The notes under the pieces were generated by a model. The model saw nothing but the letters and a program-made list of their open reading frames with translations, was not told the origin of the DNA and ran no database searches. The translations under genes were made by a program, and so were the position numbers. This document shows, piece after piece, positions 51,745-60,967 of a stretch of 64,000 nt of DNA (its first letter is position 1; every line of letters starts with the position of its first letter). The stretch is from the NCBI GenBank assembly GCA_963756185.1, contig CAVWMS010000003.1, positions 504,047 through 568,046 of the forward strand, written 5' to 3'. Origin of the DNA: DATAXI01 sp963756185. Lineage in GTDB: Bacteria > Verrucomicrobiota > Verrucomicrobiia > Chthoniobacterales > Chthoniobacteraceae.

Positions 51745-52047
51745 TCATTTGGGCTGCTTATCCAGCCGCGGTGCTCGGCGTCGTGCAAGCGCCTTCAGAA
51801 TCCGTTGGGTACGCTTCGGATTGGGACGGGGAAGGCCAGCGATGAGAACATCTGAGCTTGTATTAAGGTATTGTGCGATTTGTGCGAAGGTCGTAATGGC
51901 GAAAGGGTGCCGACCTCGCTCAATATTGCTGAGCGTTTGCCAGTGGATGCCAAGAAGTTCGGCCAGGCATTCTTGGGTGAGACCGGAGCGCAGGCGCGCA
52001 GCACGGATATTTTGCCCAATGATTCGTAGCGGCTCGAGTTCCGACAC
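51745..52047 (-). CDS. XRE-family HTH regulator
   Basis: 100 residues. HTH pattern NIRAARLRSGLTQECLAELL then GIHWQTLSNIERGRHPFAIT is the Cro/C1 type (helices 2 and 3), followed by LAIQ-like helix FAQIAQYLNTSS and a basic tail. Single-domain, probably a DNA-binding repressor. It lies alone, upstream of an untranslated stretch and near a second HTH gene on the same strand; they do not overlap. Confidence 0.88.
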   Translation of the reverse strand: MSELEPLRIIGQNIRAARLRSGLTQECLAELLGIHWQTLSNIERGRHPFAITTFAQIAQYLNTSSDVLIAGLPRPNPKRTQRILKALARRRAPRLDKQPK

Positions 52048-52490
52048 GCCGCATTGTCAGACGGCCCAAAATTTGTTGACATCGAATATACGCTTTCCTA
52101 ATGTTAAATTCCTCACGAGTCTGTTCCTGCCGTCATAGGCCAGCCGTCCGATGCCGACGCTCATGAAAATGAACCCAAAATCAAAACGGAATCCCAGAAT
52201 TACTGAGGCGGAGCGGCGGCTCGCCGCGCCTATGCGAAACCAGGATGGATCGAGGTCCTCCAGAGGTCAGCGTGTTCGTGAAGGGGCGGATGTTGGTAGG
52301 GATCTGCCCATCCTGCTTTTCCTCCGGCGTGGACGTCGATCGATCCCGCTTGGATTCCTAACGTTTCGCAGAAACGAATGAGGGGGGTTACCAGAAATGA
52401 ATTGAGTCTATCCTCGAACCCGCCGGTTTCGGTTCACTTAAAGAGCCTTCAACATGTGCTTCCATACTGGCTCTGCCCCCACGAATCATG
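52048..52490. other. intergenic stretch between two HTH genes
   Basis: No supported gene. Short frames on the plus strand (e.g. 52151-52381) have no recognisable features and atypical composition. The region should include the promoter of the HTH gene ending at 51745. Confidence 0.4.
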
Positions 52491-52715
52491 TCACCTCATG
52501 AGCCTGTCCCATGGGACTCCCAACCCCTTTTGGATGCGCATGGCCGTCGTGACGAGGATATTCAGCCGCCCCGCCTCGATTTTTTGGAGCGTTCGGATGT
52601 TCAGATCAGCCAGTTCCGCGAGTTTTTCCTGCGTGATGCCCTTCGCATTCCGCTCCCGGCGGACATTGCGTCCGAAGGAATCCAGCCTGGTCTGATCTGC
52701 CGAGGTGAGGGACAC
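52491..52715 (-). CDS. XRE-family HTH regulator, small
   Basis: 74 residues: NVRRERNAKGITQEKLAELA and DLNIRTLQKIEAGRLNILVT form a complete five-helix Cro/C1 domain, ending GVPWDRLMR. No sensor domain. It is divergent from the exported-protein operon beginning at 52842, 127 bases away, so it may regulate that operon; this is positional inference. Confidence 0.85.
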   Translation of the reverse strand: MSLTSADQTRLDSFGRNVRRERNAKGITQEKLAELADLNIRTLQKIEAGRLNILVTTAMRIQKGLGVPWDRLMR

Positions 52716-52841
52716 GGCCCATTAAGCCGCCGGTCCTTGGAAGAGAGAACGGCGAAATGGGGCGTAAGATTTTGGTTGCGAGTTTTCGGCTCCCAACTAA
52801 GATGCGGCGCGAATATTCTAAATCTCCGGAAGGTTTTTTTG

Positions 52842-53660
52842 ATGAATTTCCTCGCAAACTGCTTTGCTTTCCCTGGCCGGCAGAGAAATCTTTATGAAAG
52901 GCGCTCGTCGCGACCCGGTGTGGAATGGGCAGCGGGGCGGGAGAGATGGTTTATTTTCGCAGTCGTTTCAATCGCAGTTCTAGCTATTCCCGCAATGGGT
53001 CAGGTTCAGACCGGCAGCGGCCCGACCAATGTTCAATTTCAGATTCTCGACCAGCAGCGCGTTTATTTCGGGCGGCATTCCGTCACTTATAACCGGATAA
53101 CTCCTCCGGTCTTCGCAGCGCCGATTGCTACTCCTGCGCCGGTGCCACCGCCGGGCCCGGCTTATGATAGCTTGGACCTGATGCTCTGCGGCGCGACGGT
53201 TTACGATGGCCAATTCACCGTTTTGCAACGGCTTGACGAAAATCCCGGCTTGGTGGTGGTGGCGAACTTTGATTTCGACTGGCTAACAAGCAGTGAAGGA
53301 TTCGTCGCGGGAGACACGTTTTATGAAATGATCGTGGCGATGGACAACGAGTCCTCGGCGGATGCCGACCCGGTAACAATGGGCTGGCTGACGCAGGCCC
53401 GCAGTTCGTTATCGCCGGCGGTTCCGGGCTATATCGTCGTGAGTGGGACTGCCAGTTCGGATGACGTTCAGGCCCTGAATGGCCTGCTCGCTTACTTCCA
53501 GTCGAATAGCCAGGAATTGCTGAGCGAGTATCAGCGGATACAGGCGCAATATGCCACCGCGCTCCGGCAGCAGAAATTACATCCCGGGGCGCGGCCGGAC
53601 ACGGTGATCAATTATTGGCCGATCAAGAGTGCCGTCTATCTTACGGGGTCCGGTCAATGA
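52842..53660 (+). CDS. exported protein, first gene of a secreted-protein operon
   Basis: 272 residues from ATG 52842, with site GGAAGG 9 bases upstream; the frame is open further upstream but without protein-like text. An N-terminal hydrophobic stretch (FIFAVVSIAVLAIPAMGQ, residues ~37-54) looks like a signal peptide with a long n-region. The mature part has a proline-rich spacer (APIATPAPVPPPGPAYDS) then a compact domain with SADADPVTMGWLTQARSSLS. No family recognised. It overlaps the next gene by 4 bases (53657-53660). Confidence 0.6.
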   Translation: MNFLANCFAFPGRQRNLYERRSSRPGVEWAAGRERWFIFAVVSIAVLAIPAMGQVQTGSGPTNVQFQILDQQRVYFGRHSVTYNRITPPVFAAPIATPAPVPPPGPAYDSLDLMLCGATVYDGQFTVLQRLDENPGLVVVANFDFDWLTSSEGFVAGDTFYEMIVAMDNESSADADPVTMGWLTQARSSLSPAVPGYIVVSGTASSDDVQALNGLLAYFQSNSQELLSEYQRIQAQYATALRQQKLHPGARPDTVINYWPIKSAVYLTGSGQ

Positions 53661-56600
53661 AGCGGTTGCTGACTTTGATCGTTGCAATAGGCGCCTTGAT
53701 GGTCGGAAGGGCATGGGCGCAGGGGCCGAACGACGTGAATGCGGGCTCAACGTTGACCTCCAGCGGCTCGGCATATGCGTTTTCATGGTGGGGGGTGTCG
53801 GGAAACACCTATCTTGTTGAGACCTCGGATGATCTGGTGAATTGGTCCTACGTTCCGATTGTCGAGAGCGGGACCGGTGGTATCATCGAATGGGGCATTG
53901 ATTCGAACGCGAGCGCCCTCTTTATGAAGCTGGAATATATTACTGTGCCGGCGAGCGAACTGGCGGGAACGGCTTTTGACGGTCCCCTTGACAGCAATGG
54001 GTTGCCGGGCGACTGGGAGTTGTTTTTCTTCGGCCAATTGGGAATGGATACGAGTTTCGATCCGAATGGCGAGGGGCTCACGGTCATGGAGGACTACGAG
54101 AACGGCAATAATCCAATCGCGACCCAGGTGGTCAGCGCTGAGCCGTTCTGCGTTGGCGAGTATCTTTTTCACGAAACCAGCGGCACGGTCGCTTATGATA
54201 TTTCCAGCCTGCACAATGATGGCGTGCTTTCCGGCGGCGCAAGCTGGGAGCCGAGCGGCGGTTATGATGGCCAGGGTGCAATCAGCTTCGATGGCACCAG
54301 CGGAGAGGTCGTGGTTTCCGACAGCGCCAACCAGGTCCTTCCGATTTCCGGGGCGCCGTTCAGCCTCTCCTTCTGGTTCGATGCGAACTCCGGCCTCACC
54401 GGAACAACCACTCTCATCACGAATGAGGTTACCGGAAGCTCCGGCTTCGAGCTGGGCATCGATTCCACAACGTCGCCGCCGAGCCTTCTCCTCTCGATTA
54501 CGGGGAGCAGTGGGACGCAGATGGAAGCGCCGATTCAATCGGGAAGCTGGACCCAGGCCGCGCTGAGCTACGATGGCACGACGGCGACGGTTTATGTCGA
54601 TGGCTTCGAGGCTGCCAGTGGGACTGGAACGCTGCTCTCGAATACGAACAGCATCGCCCTCGCCAATGGATTGGCTGCCGCCGAGCCTTTTGCCGGCGCG
54701 ATGGAAAATCTTACGCTCTATCAAGCGGTCCTCGCGCCGTCGGACGCGCTGTCCCTTTATAATATCAGCACTACCTCCACCGGGCCGGACCCGTCCACGC
54801 TTCCGAATTGGTGGAAGTATCAATATTTCGGGACGCTAAGCGCGGATCCGAATGCCTACGTGGGCTGGAGCGGCTCCCAGATGACCCTTCTCGAAGCGTA
54901 CGAGGAGGGCCTGAATCCCATCGATTTTTACAATGGCCAGCCTCCGACGCTGGCAATTGTCAGCGGCAGCAGCCAGGTGGGCCCGCCGGGTGGATTCGTT
55001 CCGTTGCCGCTCGTCGTGAGCGTCACCGACTCGAACGGCAATCCCATTGACAATGCTCCGGTGACCTTCGCGGCCGCGTCCGGCGGCGGCTTGCTGCAAG
55101 CCTCCGGTACCGTGCCGCCGTTGGGTACACTCACCCTCTTTGCCAATGGCAGCGGAAATGCCCAGGTATACTTCCAGCTTCCCAACGTCGAAAACAACAC
55201 GAGCCAGATCACCGCGACCACCGGCAGCGGCTCGACCTTCGGCCAGGTCACCTTCGCCGAGGCTTCCGATAGCGGCACCGGCGTGTTTGCCGCCGCGATG
55301 GCGGCGAGTAATTGTACAGGCGTGCTGAACACCGATGGCAGCATCACCCTGACCTGGGTCAATACCATCAGCAATGCGCTGTACATCCTCGTCGATCAGC
55401 AGCAGACCGGAGGCGGCTGGAGCGCAGTTTCCGGGACGCTTCCTTCCAACACGACCAGTTACACGATCAGTTCGCCCAGCGGCTCGGGTCCGTACCGAGT
55501 GGACACCTTCACCTCCGGCTCGGGAGGCAGTGTTAGTGACAATCCGAGTCCGACCGTCTATCTCTCATTTGCCCAGTTGAATTACGCCTTGGTCGATCTC
55601 ACCGGAAGTGCCGCGACCATCAGCGGCACCAGTTACCCGGTGCAGTATATGCAGATGGATGATTACGGGAATTCAGCTTTTCAATTTACAACAGGCAGCA
55701 ATGCGATGGTGTGTACTTGGGCGAGCGGCATACTCCATGGCCCGGAAGTTTTTCCCTTCAGCGATCCAGGCGAAATAACAACCCCTGTCACAAGCGGCAG
55801 CCAGGTGGATTACCTTAACTTTACGATGCTCGCTCCCAATGGGGTGGGCTATGGATGGGACTTTGGACAGGTCGTTGTTTCCGGCACGGTCACCTCTGGG
55901 TGGGCTAACGGCGCGCAGTTCTCCGGCAATTCTTTTCAGGACACATGGCCGCCGAACCCTCCCTATGGCTCTTACCCGTCGCCCTCGGAACCCAGCGCGA
56001 CAGGCGATTCGGCCTACGCAACGGATGCCGACAGCAATGGCTGGTGCGGCGAAGCGGCCGGCCAATGGGTCAACTCGTCCGGGACAAACTACTCCGTTGG
56101 AGGAATCGTGGTCCATTCCGGGACAACGATCTTCGATCCGGTGGTGGCGGAGAGCGGCCCGTCGTGCCCCGGGATACAGGTCATCGACACCTATTTTATA
56201 CCGTATATGATAAACAGCATCGGCTCGGCCGCTGGCTACGGCACGGGCCCGACCGCCCTTCTCTGGACCGGGACAGGGACTCCCTCGAGCCTCAGCCCGA
56301 TGGAAGCGCCGATAGCCATAAATGACATCAACCAGGTCATTGGCGTGGCGGGAACCAGCAACTACCTCGAGAGCAACGGATCGATCTACAATATCGCACA
56401 GTTGCTCCCCGCTCCGGCGCAGAATCAGCTTCAGTGGATGTATCTCATGGACATCAGCGGGACCAATTCGAACGGCAGCGTCGGCATTTATTTCAATGCT
56501 GCTTTCAGCATTGATCCCCAAGGCGACGCGTATACCGGGCCATTCCTGCTTACGCTCACCACCGGGACCAATCCCGCCGTCACCAGCGGCAGCAATTCCA

Positions 56601-56959
56601 ACACGCTCCAGCAACTGAATTTGCCTTCGGCTGCCAGTTTCAGCGGCATTGGAGGCATGTCGCCGACGCTGAATGCCCAGGGCATCCTATCCGGTCCCGG
56701 CTGGATTACAACCGGCGGCTCGACGAGCGAGATGAAGGCGCTGGCCCTCACGCCGATCACCTTCCAGCAGACGGCCCCTTCATCCGGCTTCGACTGGGTG
56801 TCGCAGCCGCACTGGCTGATGGTGCCGCTAAGCAGTACGAACCAGGCAATTGCCGTGACCGCTGCATCGAGCAACCTGCCCTTCAGCTTCTCGGTCCAGC
56901 CAAATCCCTCGCCGAAGGAGTGGCGGTTTCCCCGGCCAGCACATCGTCGACGAACCTGA
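53657..56959 (+). CDS. large exported multidomain protein (LamG + Ig-like), likely 5' part of a longer gene
   Basis: 1100 residues from ATG 53657 (ATGA overlap with the preceding gene). Signal peptide MKRLLTLIVAIGALMVGRAW. A calcium-type DPNGEGLTVMEDYENGNNP segment (~140-160) precedes a LamG/concanavalin-like domain (GQGAISFDGTSGEVVVSDSA ... SYDGTTATVYVDGFEAASG, ~190-370), then DPNA...GLNPIDF, a Big-1/Ig-like domain (VVSVTDSNGNPIDNAPVTFA, ~440-540) and a long Gly/Ser/Thr-rich region. Near 56,900 it runs out of frame; one missing base would join it to the protease frame at 56920. It is probably a cell-surface or released protein. Confidence 0.75.
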   Translation: MKRLLTLIVAIGALMVGRAWAQGPNDVNAGSTLTSSGSAYAFSWWGVSGNTYLVETSDDLVNWSYVPIVESGTGGIIEWGIDSNASALFMKLEYITVPASELAGTAFDGPLDSNGLPGDWELFFFGQLGMDTSFDPNGEGLTVMEDYENGNNPIATQVVSAEPFCVGEYLFHETSGTVAYDISSLHNDGVLSGGASWEPSGGYDGQGAISFDGTSGEVVVSDSANQVLPISGAPFSLSFWFDANSGLTGTTTLITNEVTGSSGFELGIDSTTSPPSLLLSITGSSGTQMEAPIQSGSWTQAALSYDGTTATVYVDGFEAASGTGTLLSNTNSIALANGLAAAEPFAGAMENLTLYQAVLAPSDALSLYNISTTSTGPDPSTLPNWWKYQYFGTLSADPNAYVGWSGSQMTLLEAYEEGLNPIDFYNGQPPTLAIVSGSSQVGPPGGFVPLPLVVSVTDSNGNPIDNAPVTFAAASGGGLLQASGTVPPLGTLTLFANGSGNAQVYFQLPNVENNTSQITATTGSGSTFGQVTFAEASDSGTGVFAAAMAASNCTGVLNTDGSITLTWVNTISNALYILVDQQQTGGGWSAVSGTLPSNTTSYTISSPSGSGPYRVDTFTSGSGGSVSDNPSPTVYLSFAQLNYALVDLTGSAATISGTSYPVQYMQMDDYGNSAFQFTTGSNAMVCTWASGILHGPEVFPFSDPGEITTPVTSGSQVDYLNFTMLAPNGVGYGWDFGQVVVSGTVTSGWANGAQFSGNSFQDTWPPNPPYGSYPSPSEPSATGDSAYATDADSNGWCGEAAGQWVNSSGTNYSVGGIVVHSGTTIFDPVVAESGPSCPGIQVIDTYFIPYMINSIGSAAGYGTGPTALLWTGTGTPSSLSPMEAPIAINDINQVIGVAGTSNYLESNGSIYNIAQLLPAPAQNQLQWMYLMDISGTNSNGSVGIYFNAAFSIDPQGDAYTGPFLLTLTTGTNPAVTSGSNSNTLQQLNLPSAASFSGIGGMSPTLNAQGILSGPGWITTGGSTSEMKALALTPITFQQTAPSSGFDWVSQPHWLMVPLSSTNQAIAVTAASSNLPFSFSVQPNPSPKEWRFPRPAHRRRT

Positions 56960-57903
56960 CTGTCACGGTCACGGCTACAGGCGTCGGTGAAAGCTCGCAA
57001 GTGCAGGTCGGCGGCACACCTACCAGCGGGACAAATAGCGCGGGGCTTGGTATTGATGTGAAGCCAATGCTCACTGGTACGATAGCGATCCACGCAGTTA
57101 CGCAGCATTATACGCAGCCAATGGCGCCGCCGAGCGTGAGCGGCAGCTTTACGCCGGGGACAGTCTGCGTTTCCGCAAGCCACGTTCTCCATTCTACGCC
57201 TGTATCGCCTGACCAATACGGCAGCGATGGGAGCCTGACCATTGTGACGGGATCGGACGGGATTTGCCACACAACGGCGGCCGGAGGCGACACGCAGGTC
57301 ATTCGCGTCGGAGAGGGAATTCCGGCGGACATCGTGCCGCAGGATGCCCCTTCCGCTTCAGACTTACAAACGTATCTCAATCAAGTATTCGGCGCGCAGG
57401 CCAATCTGTACTTCACGGTGACACGCAGTGATTTTAGCTGCGATTACGATGTGTATCCGAAAGATGGAACGCTTGAGGTGGATGCTCCGAGCGCCTACAC
57501 TTCAAACGAGGAGAATGTGATTTATGCGACTCGAGATTCGACCGTTAGTTTCAACCTTTACTACGTTAAAAGCTTTATGGCACTTGAGCCTTCGATTGGG
57601 GGGCTTGTGCCTGATCCACGTGTTGTTGGGGTCACGCACTACCGGAAGGGGCTCGCCGTCATTTCCGACTCGGCTGGCGCAATCATGCTAGAAACGAGCG
57701 CTCACGAGGTTGGCCATTTGCTCGATCTTGGCCATACAGATTCGAAGATCCTTCCAGATGGTCACGCAAACCCCGCCTGGACTGGCACCCTCCCGGACCC
57801 GTCGCCGGATGACAGATTGATGTACCCCTTCGGTTCCGGCTCAAACACTCTTCTGGTCAAACCGGAATGGGATACCATCAGGTTATCAGGCACAGCCCAA
57901 TGA
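56920..57903 (+). CDS. metzincin-like metalloprotease domain, likely C-terminal part of the preceding gene
   Basis: The frame overlaps the end of the previous one by ~40 bases in a different phase and continues protein-like text (SLAEGVAVSPASTSSTNLTV) just before its ATG, so the start at 56920 is nominal. The catalytic site is SAHEVGHLLDLGHTDSK, HExxH plus a third His six residues on, as in metzincins, although Asp replaces the usual Gly in the motif; a following DDRLMYPFG provides the Met-turn. One frameshift near 56,900 would make a single ~1,415-residue secreted protease. Stop overlaps the next gene (ATGA, 57900). Confidence 0.7.
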   Translation: MAVSPASTSSTNLTVTVTATGVGESSQVQVGGTPTSGTNSAGLGIDVKPMLTGTIAIHAVTQHYTQPMAPPSVSGSFTPGTVCVSASHVLHSTPVSPDQYGSDGSLTIVTGSDGICHTTAAGGDTQVIRVGEGIPADIVPQDAPSASDLQTYLNQVFGAQANLYFTVTRSDFSCDYDVYPKDGTLEVDAPSAYTSNEENVIYATRDSTVSFNLYYVKSFMALEPSIGGLVPDPRVVGVTHYRKGLAVISDSAGAIMLETSAHEVGHLLDLGHTDSKILPDGHANPAWTGTLPDPSPDDRLMYPFGSGSNTLLVKPEWDTIRLSGTAQ

Positions 57904-58665
57904 AACGTTCCCTGGTTCAGGTTTGTCTAGCGTCAATGCCCTTCCTCTTTTGGGAGCCGGCGTATTCGACCACTCCGACAGAGCAGTCGGAATTGAGCGG
58001 CATTACAAGCCGTGTGTACGCTGGCGACTACAGCGCCCTTAGCGAAGTGGCAAAAATGCCCGCTAGCGTTGCCGTGCCGTATCTTTATTGGTGGACGGGG
58101 CGTAATCCAAATCAGCAGCAGCGGGAGATTATCAGAAATGCCCTGCGGCAAGTCCAGGGGTATGCGAATTACCTTCAGCAGGATATGGCAAATGCCTCCT
58201 CCGAGGGAGTGGTTCCTGTCTATGATTTCGATATTTTGCAGGACATCGGCACGCCGAAGGCCGCAGCAGTGGTAGCGCCGTACCTCTTCGATTTCAAGAC
58301 TATTACACCGCCGGATCGGGATTTGGCGGGGGAGTCGAACGTGGGAGACGCTGTATGGACGCTTCAGCAAATGAAGCTCCCGGATGCTCCGAATTTCTCC
58401 CCGCAGACGCCAAACTCGACTGTCCTCGTAGCATGGCAGAGGTGGGCGATCGCAAAGGGCTTCGTCCCGGAGAGCTGGATCTCCCGGGTGGGAGCGCCCA
58501 TATGGCTGAAGGAATTAGACGCCTATGGCGAGTCCGCGCCGGCGCCGGCGAAGTCGCCGAAACAGCTTCAAGCGCAGGGCCCGCCGGCGTCCGCCGAGGC
58601 GAGCGCAGCGCCGAGCGCCAGCGCGCCGCCGGTCGTACAGCCTTCCGCCCCCTCCCGCTCCGCCT
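57900..58665 (+). CDS. exported HEAT-like protein, 3' end lost at the chimeric join
   Basis: ATG at 57900 overlaps the upstream stop. Signal peptide (MKRSLVQVCLASMPFLFWEP), then helical repeats: YSALSEVAKMPASVAVPYLY, DILQDIGTPKAAAVVAPYLF and VGDAVWTLQQMKL, similar to HEAT repeats, then a Pro/Ala/Ser-rich tail (~residues 220-250). At about 58,660-58,680 the reading frame passes into actinobacterial sequence in another phase, so the real C-terminus is missing. Confidence 0.6.
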
Positions 58666-58680
58666 TGGTCATGTGGCCAG
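58655..58680. other. chimeric junction between two unrelated genomes
   Basis: Left of this point the reading frame is that of the exported protein; right of it a different phase reads VHLLVTSREPLG, the interior of an actinobacterial NB-ARC protein, with no start or N-terminal half. Codon use changes abruptly to strongly G/C third positions. No insertion-sequence or att-like boundary is visible. Simplest reading: assembly or library chimera. Confidence 0.75.
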
Positions 58681-60479
58681 GTGCCCTCGGGTGCACCTGC
58701 TGGTCACCAGCCGGGAGCCGCTGGGCATCGGCGGCGAGACCATCTACCGGGTGCCGTCCCTGTCGCTGCCCGGACCCGGCGAGGCCAATTGTGCGGCGGC
58801 CGGGTCCTCCGACGCGGTGGCGCTGTTCGCAGACCGGGCCCGGGCGCAGGGCACCGGCCTGGTCGTCGACGAGCAGACCGCCCCGGTGGTGGTGTCGATC
58901 TGCCGGCAGCTGGACGGGATGCCGCTGGCCATCGAGCTGGCCGCCGCCCGGCTGCGCTCGCTGTCGCTCGCTGACCTGCATGATCGCCTGGGCCAGCGGT
59001 TCCGCCTGCTCACCGGGGGCAGCCGCACCGCCCTGGAACGCCAGCAGACCCTGCGGGCCACGGTCGAGTGGTCCTATTCGCTGCTGACCGGGGCCGAGCA
59101 GTTGCTGCTGCGCCGCCTGTCGGTATTCGCCGAGGGCTGTGGCCTGGACGCCGCCGAGGCGGTGTGCGGCTTCAGCGACATCGAGGCCTTCGACGTCCCC
59201 GATCTGCTCGGCTCGCTGGTGGACAAGAGCCTGGTCGTGGCCGAGCCGACAGGGGAAACGCTTCGCTACCGGTTGCTGGAGACCATCCGCCAGTTCGCCG
59301 CCGAGCGGCTGGCCGAGACCGGCGAGGGCGAGGCGGCCGCGGTCGCCGCGGCCCACCGCGCGCATTTCCTGTCGGTGGCCGAGACGGCGGCCCCTCACCT
59401 GACCGCCCCGGATCAAGGCAGGTGGCTGGCCCTGCTGGACGCCGACCAGGCCAACCTTCAGCGCGCGACCGCGCACGCGGCCGCCGACCCGGACGGGACC
59501 ACGCTGGCCCTGCGCTTCGCCGTCGCGCTGCAGCGCTACTGGATGGCGCGCTCCCGGCCCGAGGAGGCCATCCGGCTGCTCGGGCCGGTGCTGGACCGGC
59601 CCGAGGCCCAGGCGGACCCCCACCTGTTCACCGCAGCGCTGGTCGCCGCCGCCTTCGGCCGTGGCCTCGACATGACGGCAGCCCTGCACCAGGGAGAACA
59701 GGCCGTGGCCGCCGCCCGCGCTCGGCGACGAGCGGTTGCTTATCCCATCCCTCGCCTCGCTGTGCGGCAATTACTACTTCGCCGGCCAGCCGGACAAGGG
59801 ACTTGCCCTTGGCCAGGAATCGGTCGAGCGCGCCCGGCGGCTCGGCGATGACGTCCTGCTGGGCAGCAGCCTTCTGGGCTTCCTGATGTCCGCCGACCTC
59901 ATCGACCCGGCTCGCGCCGAACGGCTGTATGCCGAGGCCATCGCCTGCACCGAGCGATCTAGTGACCACCTGATCGCCTATATGCTGCGCAACAACGCCA
60001 GCGTCCATGCCCTGCGCGCCGGCGACCTGCCCGCCGCCCGCGCCCACCTGGAACACGCGGCGCGAGCCGCCCGGGCGATCGGGGAGGAAAGCTCCCCCGT
60101 GTCGCTCAACCTGGGCTGGGTGCTGCGCCAGGACGGCGACCCGGACGGCGCGCGGCCCATGTTCGAGGCGGCCCTGCGGATCGGCCGCCGCAACGGGGAC
60201 CGCCCAGACATGGCCTACGCCTGCCTCGGCCTGGCCTGCCTGGCCGCCGATCGCGGCGACTGGCACCGGGCCGGGATGCTGCACGGCGTCGCGCAGGCCT
60301 TTCTCGGCCCGACCGGCGAAGCATGGCAAGACCCCGAAGCGCGCTACCGCCGGGAAAGCCTCGGCCAGCTACACACCCGCCTGGGCAATGAGCAGGCTGA
60401 CCAGGCCTACACCGAAGGAATGGCGCTGAGCCTCGACCAGGCCCTCGACCTGGCCATCGGAACCACCCGCACAACCTGA
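58673..60479 (+). CDS. actinobacterial NB-ARC/TPR regulator, 5'-truncated and frameshifted
   Basis: Frame 1 (to ~59,724) reads HLLVTSREPLGIGGETIYRV, ICRQLDGMPLAIELAAARLR (the GxP-L-A motif of NB-ARC ATPases), LRATVEWSYSLLTGAEQLLL and FAEGCGLDAAEAVCGF, as in AfsR/LuxR-type regulators. The N-terminal P-loop and any DNA-binding domain are absent because of the join. After ~59,724 a phase change (two bases missing near CGCGCTCGGC) leads to a TPR-like repeat region (LGQESVERARRLGDDVLLG ... GDLPAARAHLEHAARAARAI) to 60479. Confidence 0.75.
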
Positions 60480-60967
60480 ACCCTCCTGTCACTACGCAGG
60501 TTTCGTTCGAGCCATTCAGCGGACCGCAGCCGCGGCCTTAGCGGAAACGACGCCGCATAACAGCCAATTCTGAACGGCCAGCACCGGATCGCGTACTACG
60601 ACCAGGCCCGTGCATATCGGCGGGTCGGCGCGCGGTTATCTACCGACAAATTCGCGTAGTTGGCCGCTTGGCCGCCCCCTGGTTATCGTCCAACGCGAGC
60701 GGCCGACCGTATTTTTATGCATCGGCGCCCCGCGGGGTGAGCGGTTGGGTAGGCCGTACGGCGAGGTTCTCGCAGTTCGCGGGTCCTTTTCCTAATAAAT
60801 AACCCCAGAGTTCCCTGAGGGCTCAGTAACCTCTATAGCCCCTGGACCTGGGCTTCCTTCCCCGATCCATCTCTGTCCTTTCTTGTGATGGTTTCTCGGG
60901 TTCCCTGAAGGTCTATCGTGTCTATTGCTGGTCTTCCTGGATCAGTGAAGGCAAGGGAGGCCCGGGC
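60480..60967. other. non-coding stretch before the recombinase cassette
   Basis: No supported gene. Contains an inverted repeat GTTGGCCGCTTG (60659-60670) / CGAGCGGCCGAC (60696-60707) and two GGTTATC copies (~60634, ~60681), which could be an operator or recombination-associated site. A short T-run at ~60,713 follows. Confidence 0.4.

Noticed and set aside
60610..60795. 61-codon frame before the recombinase
   Set aside because: Overlaps an inverted repeat, lacks ribosome site and protein-like composition.
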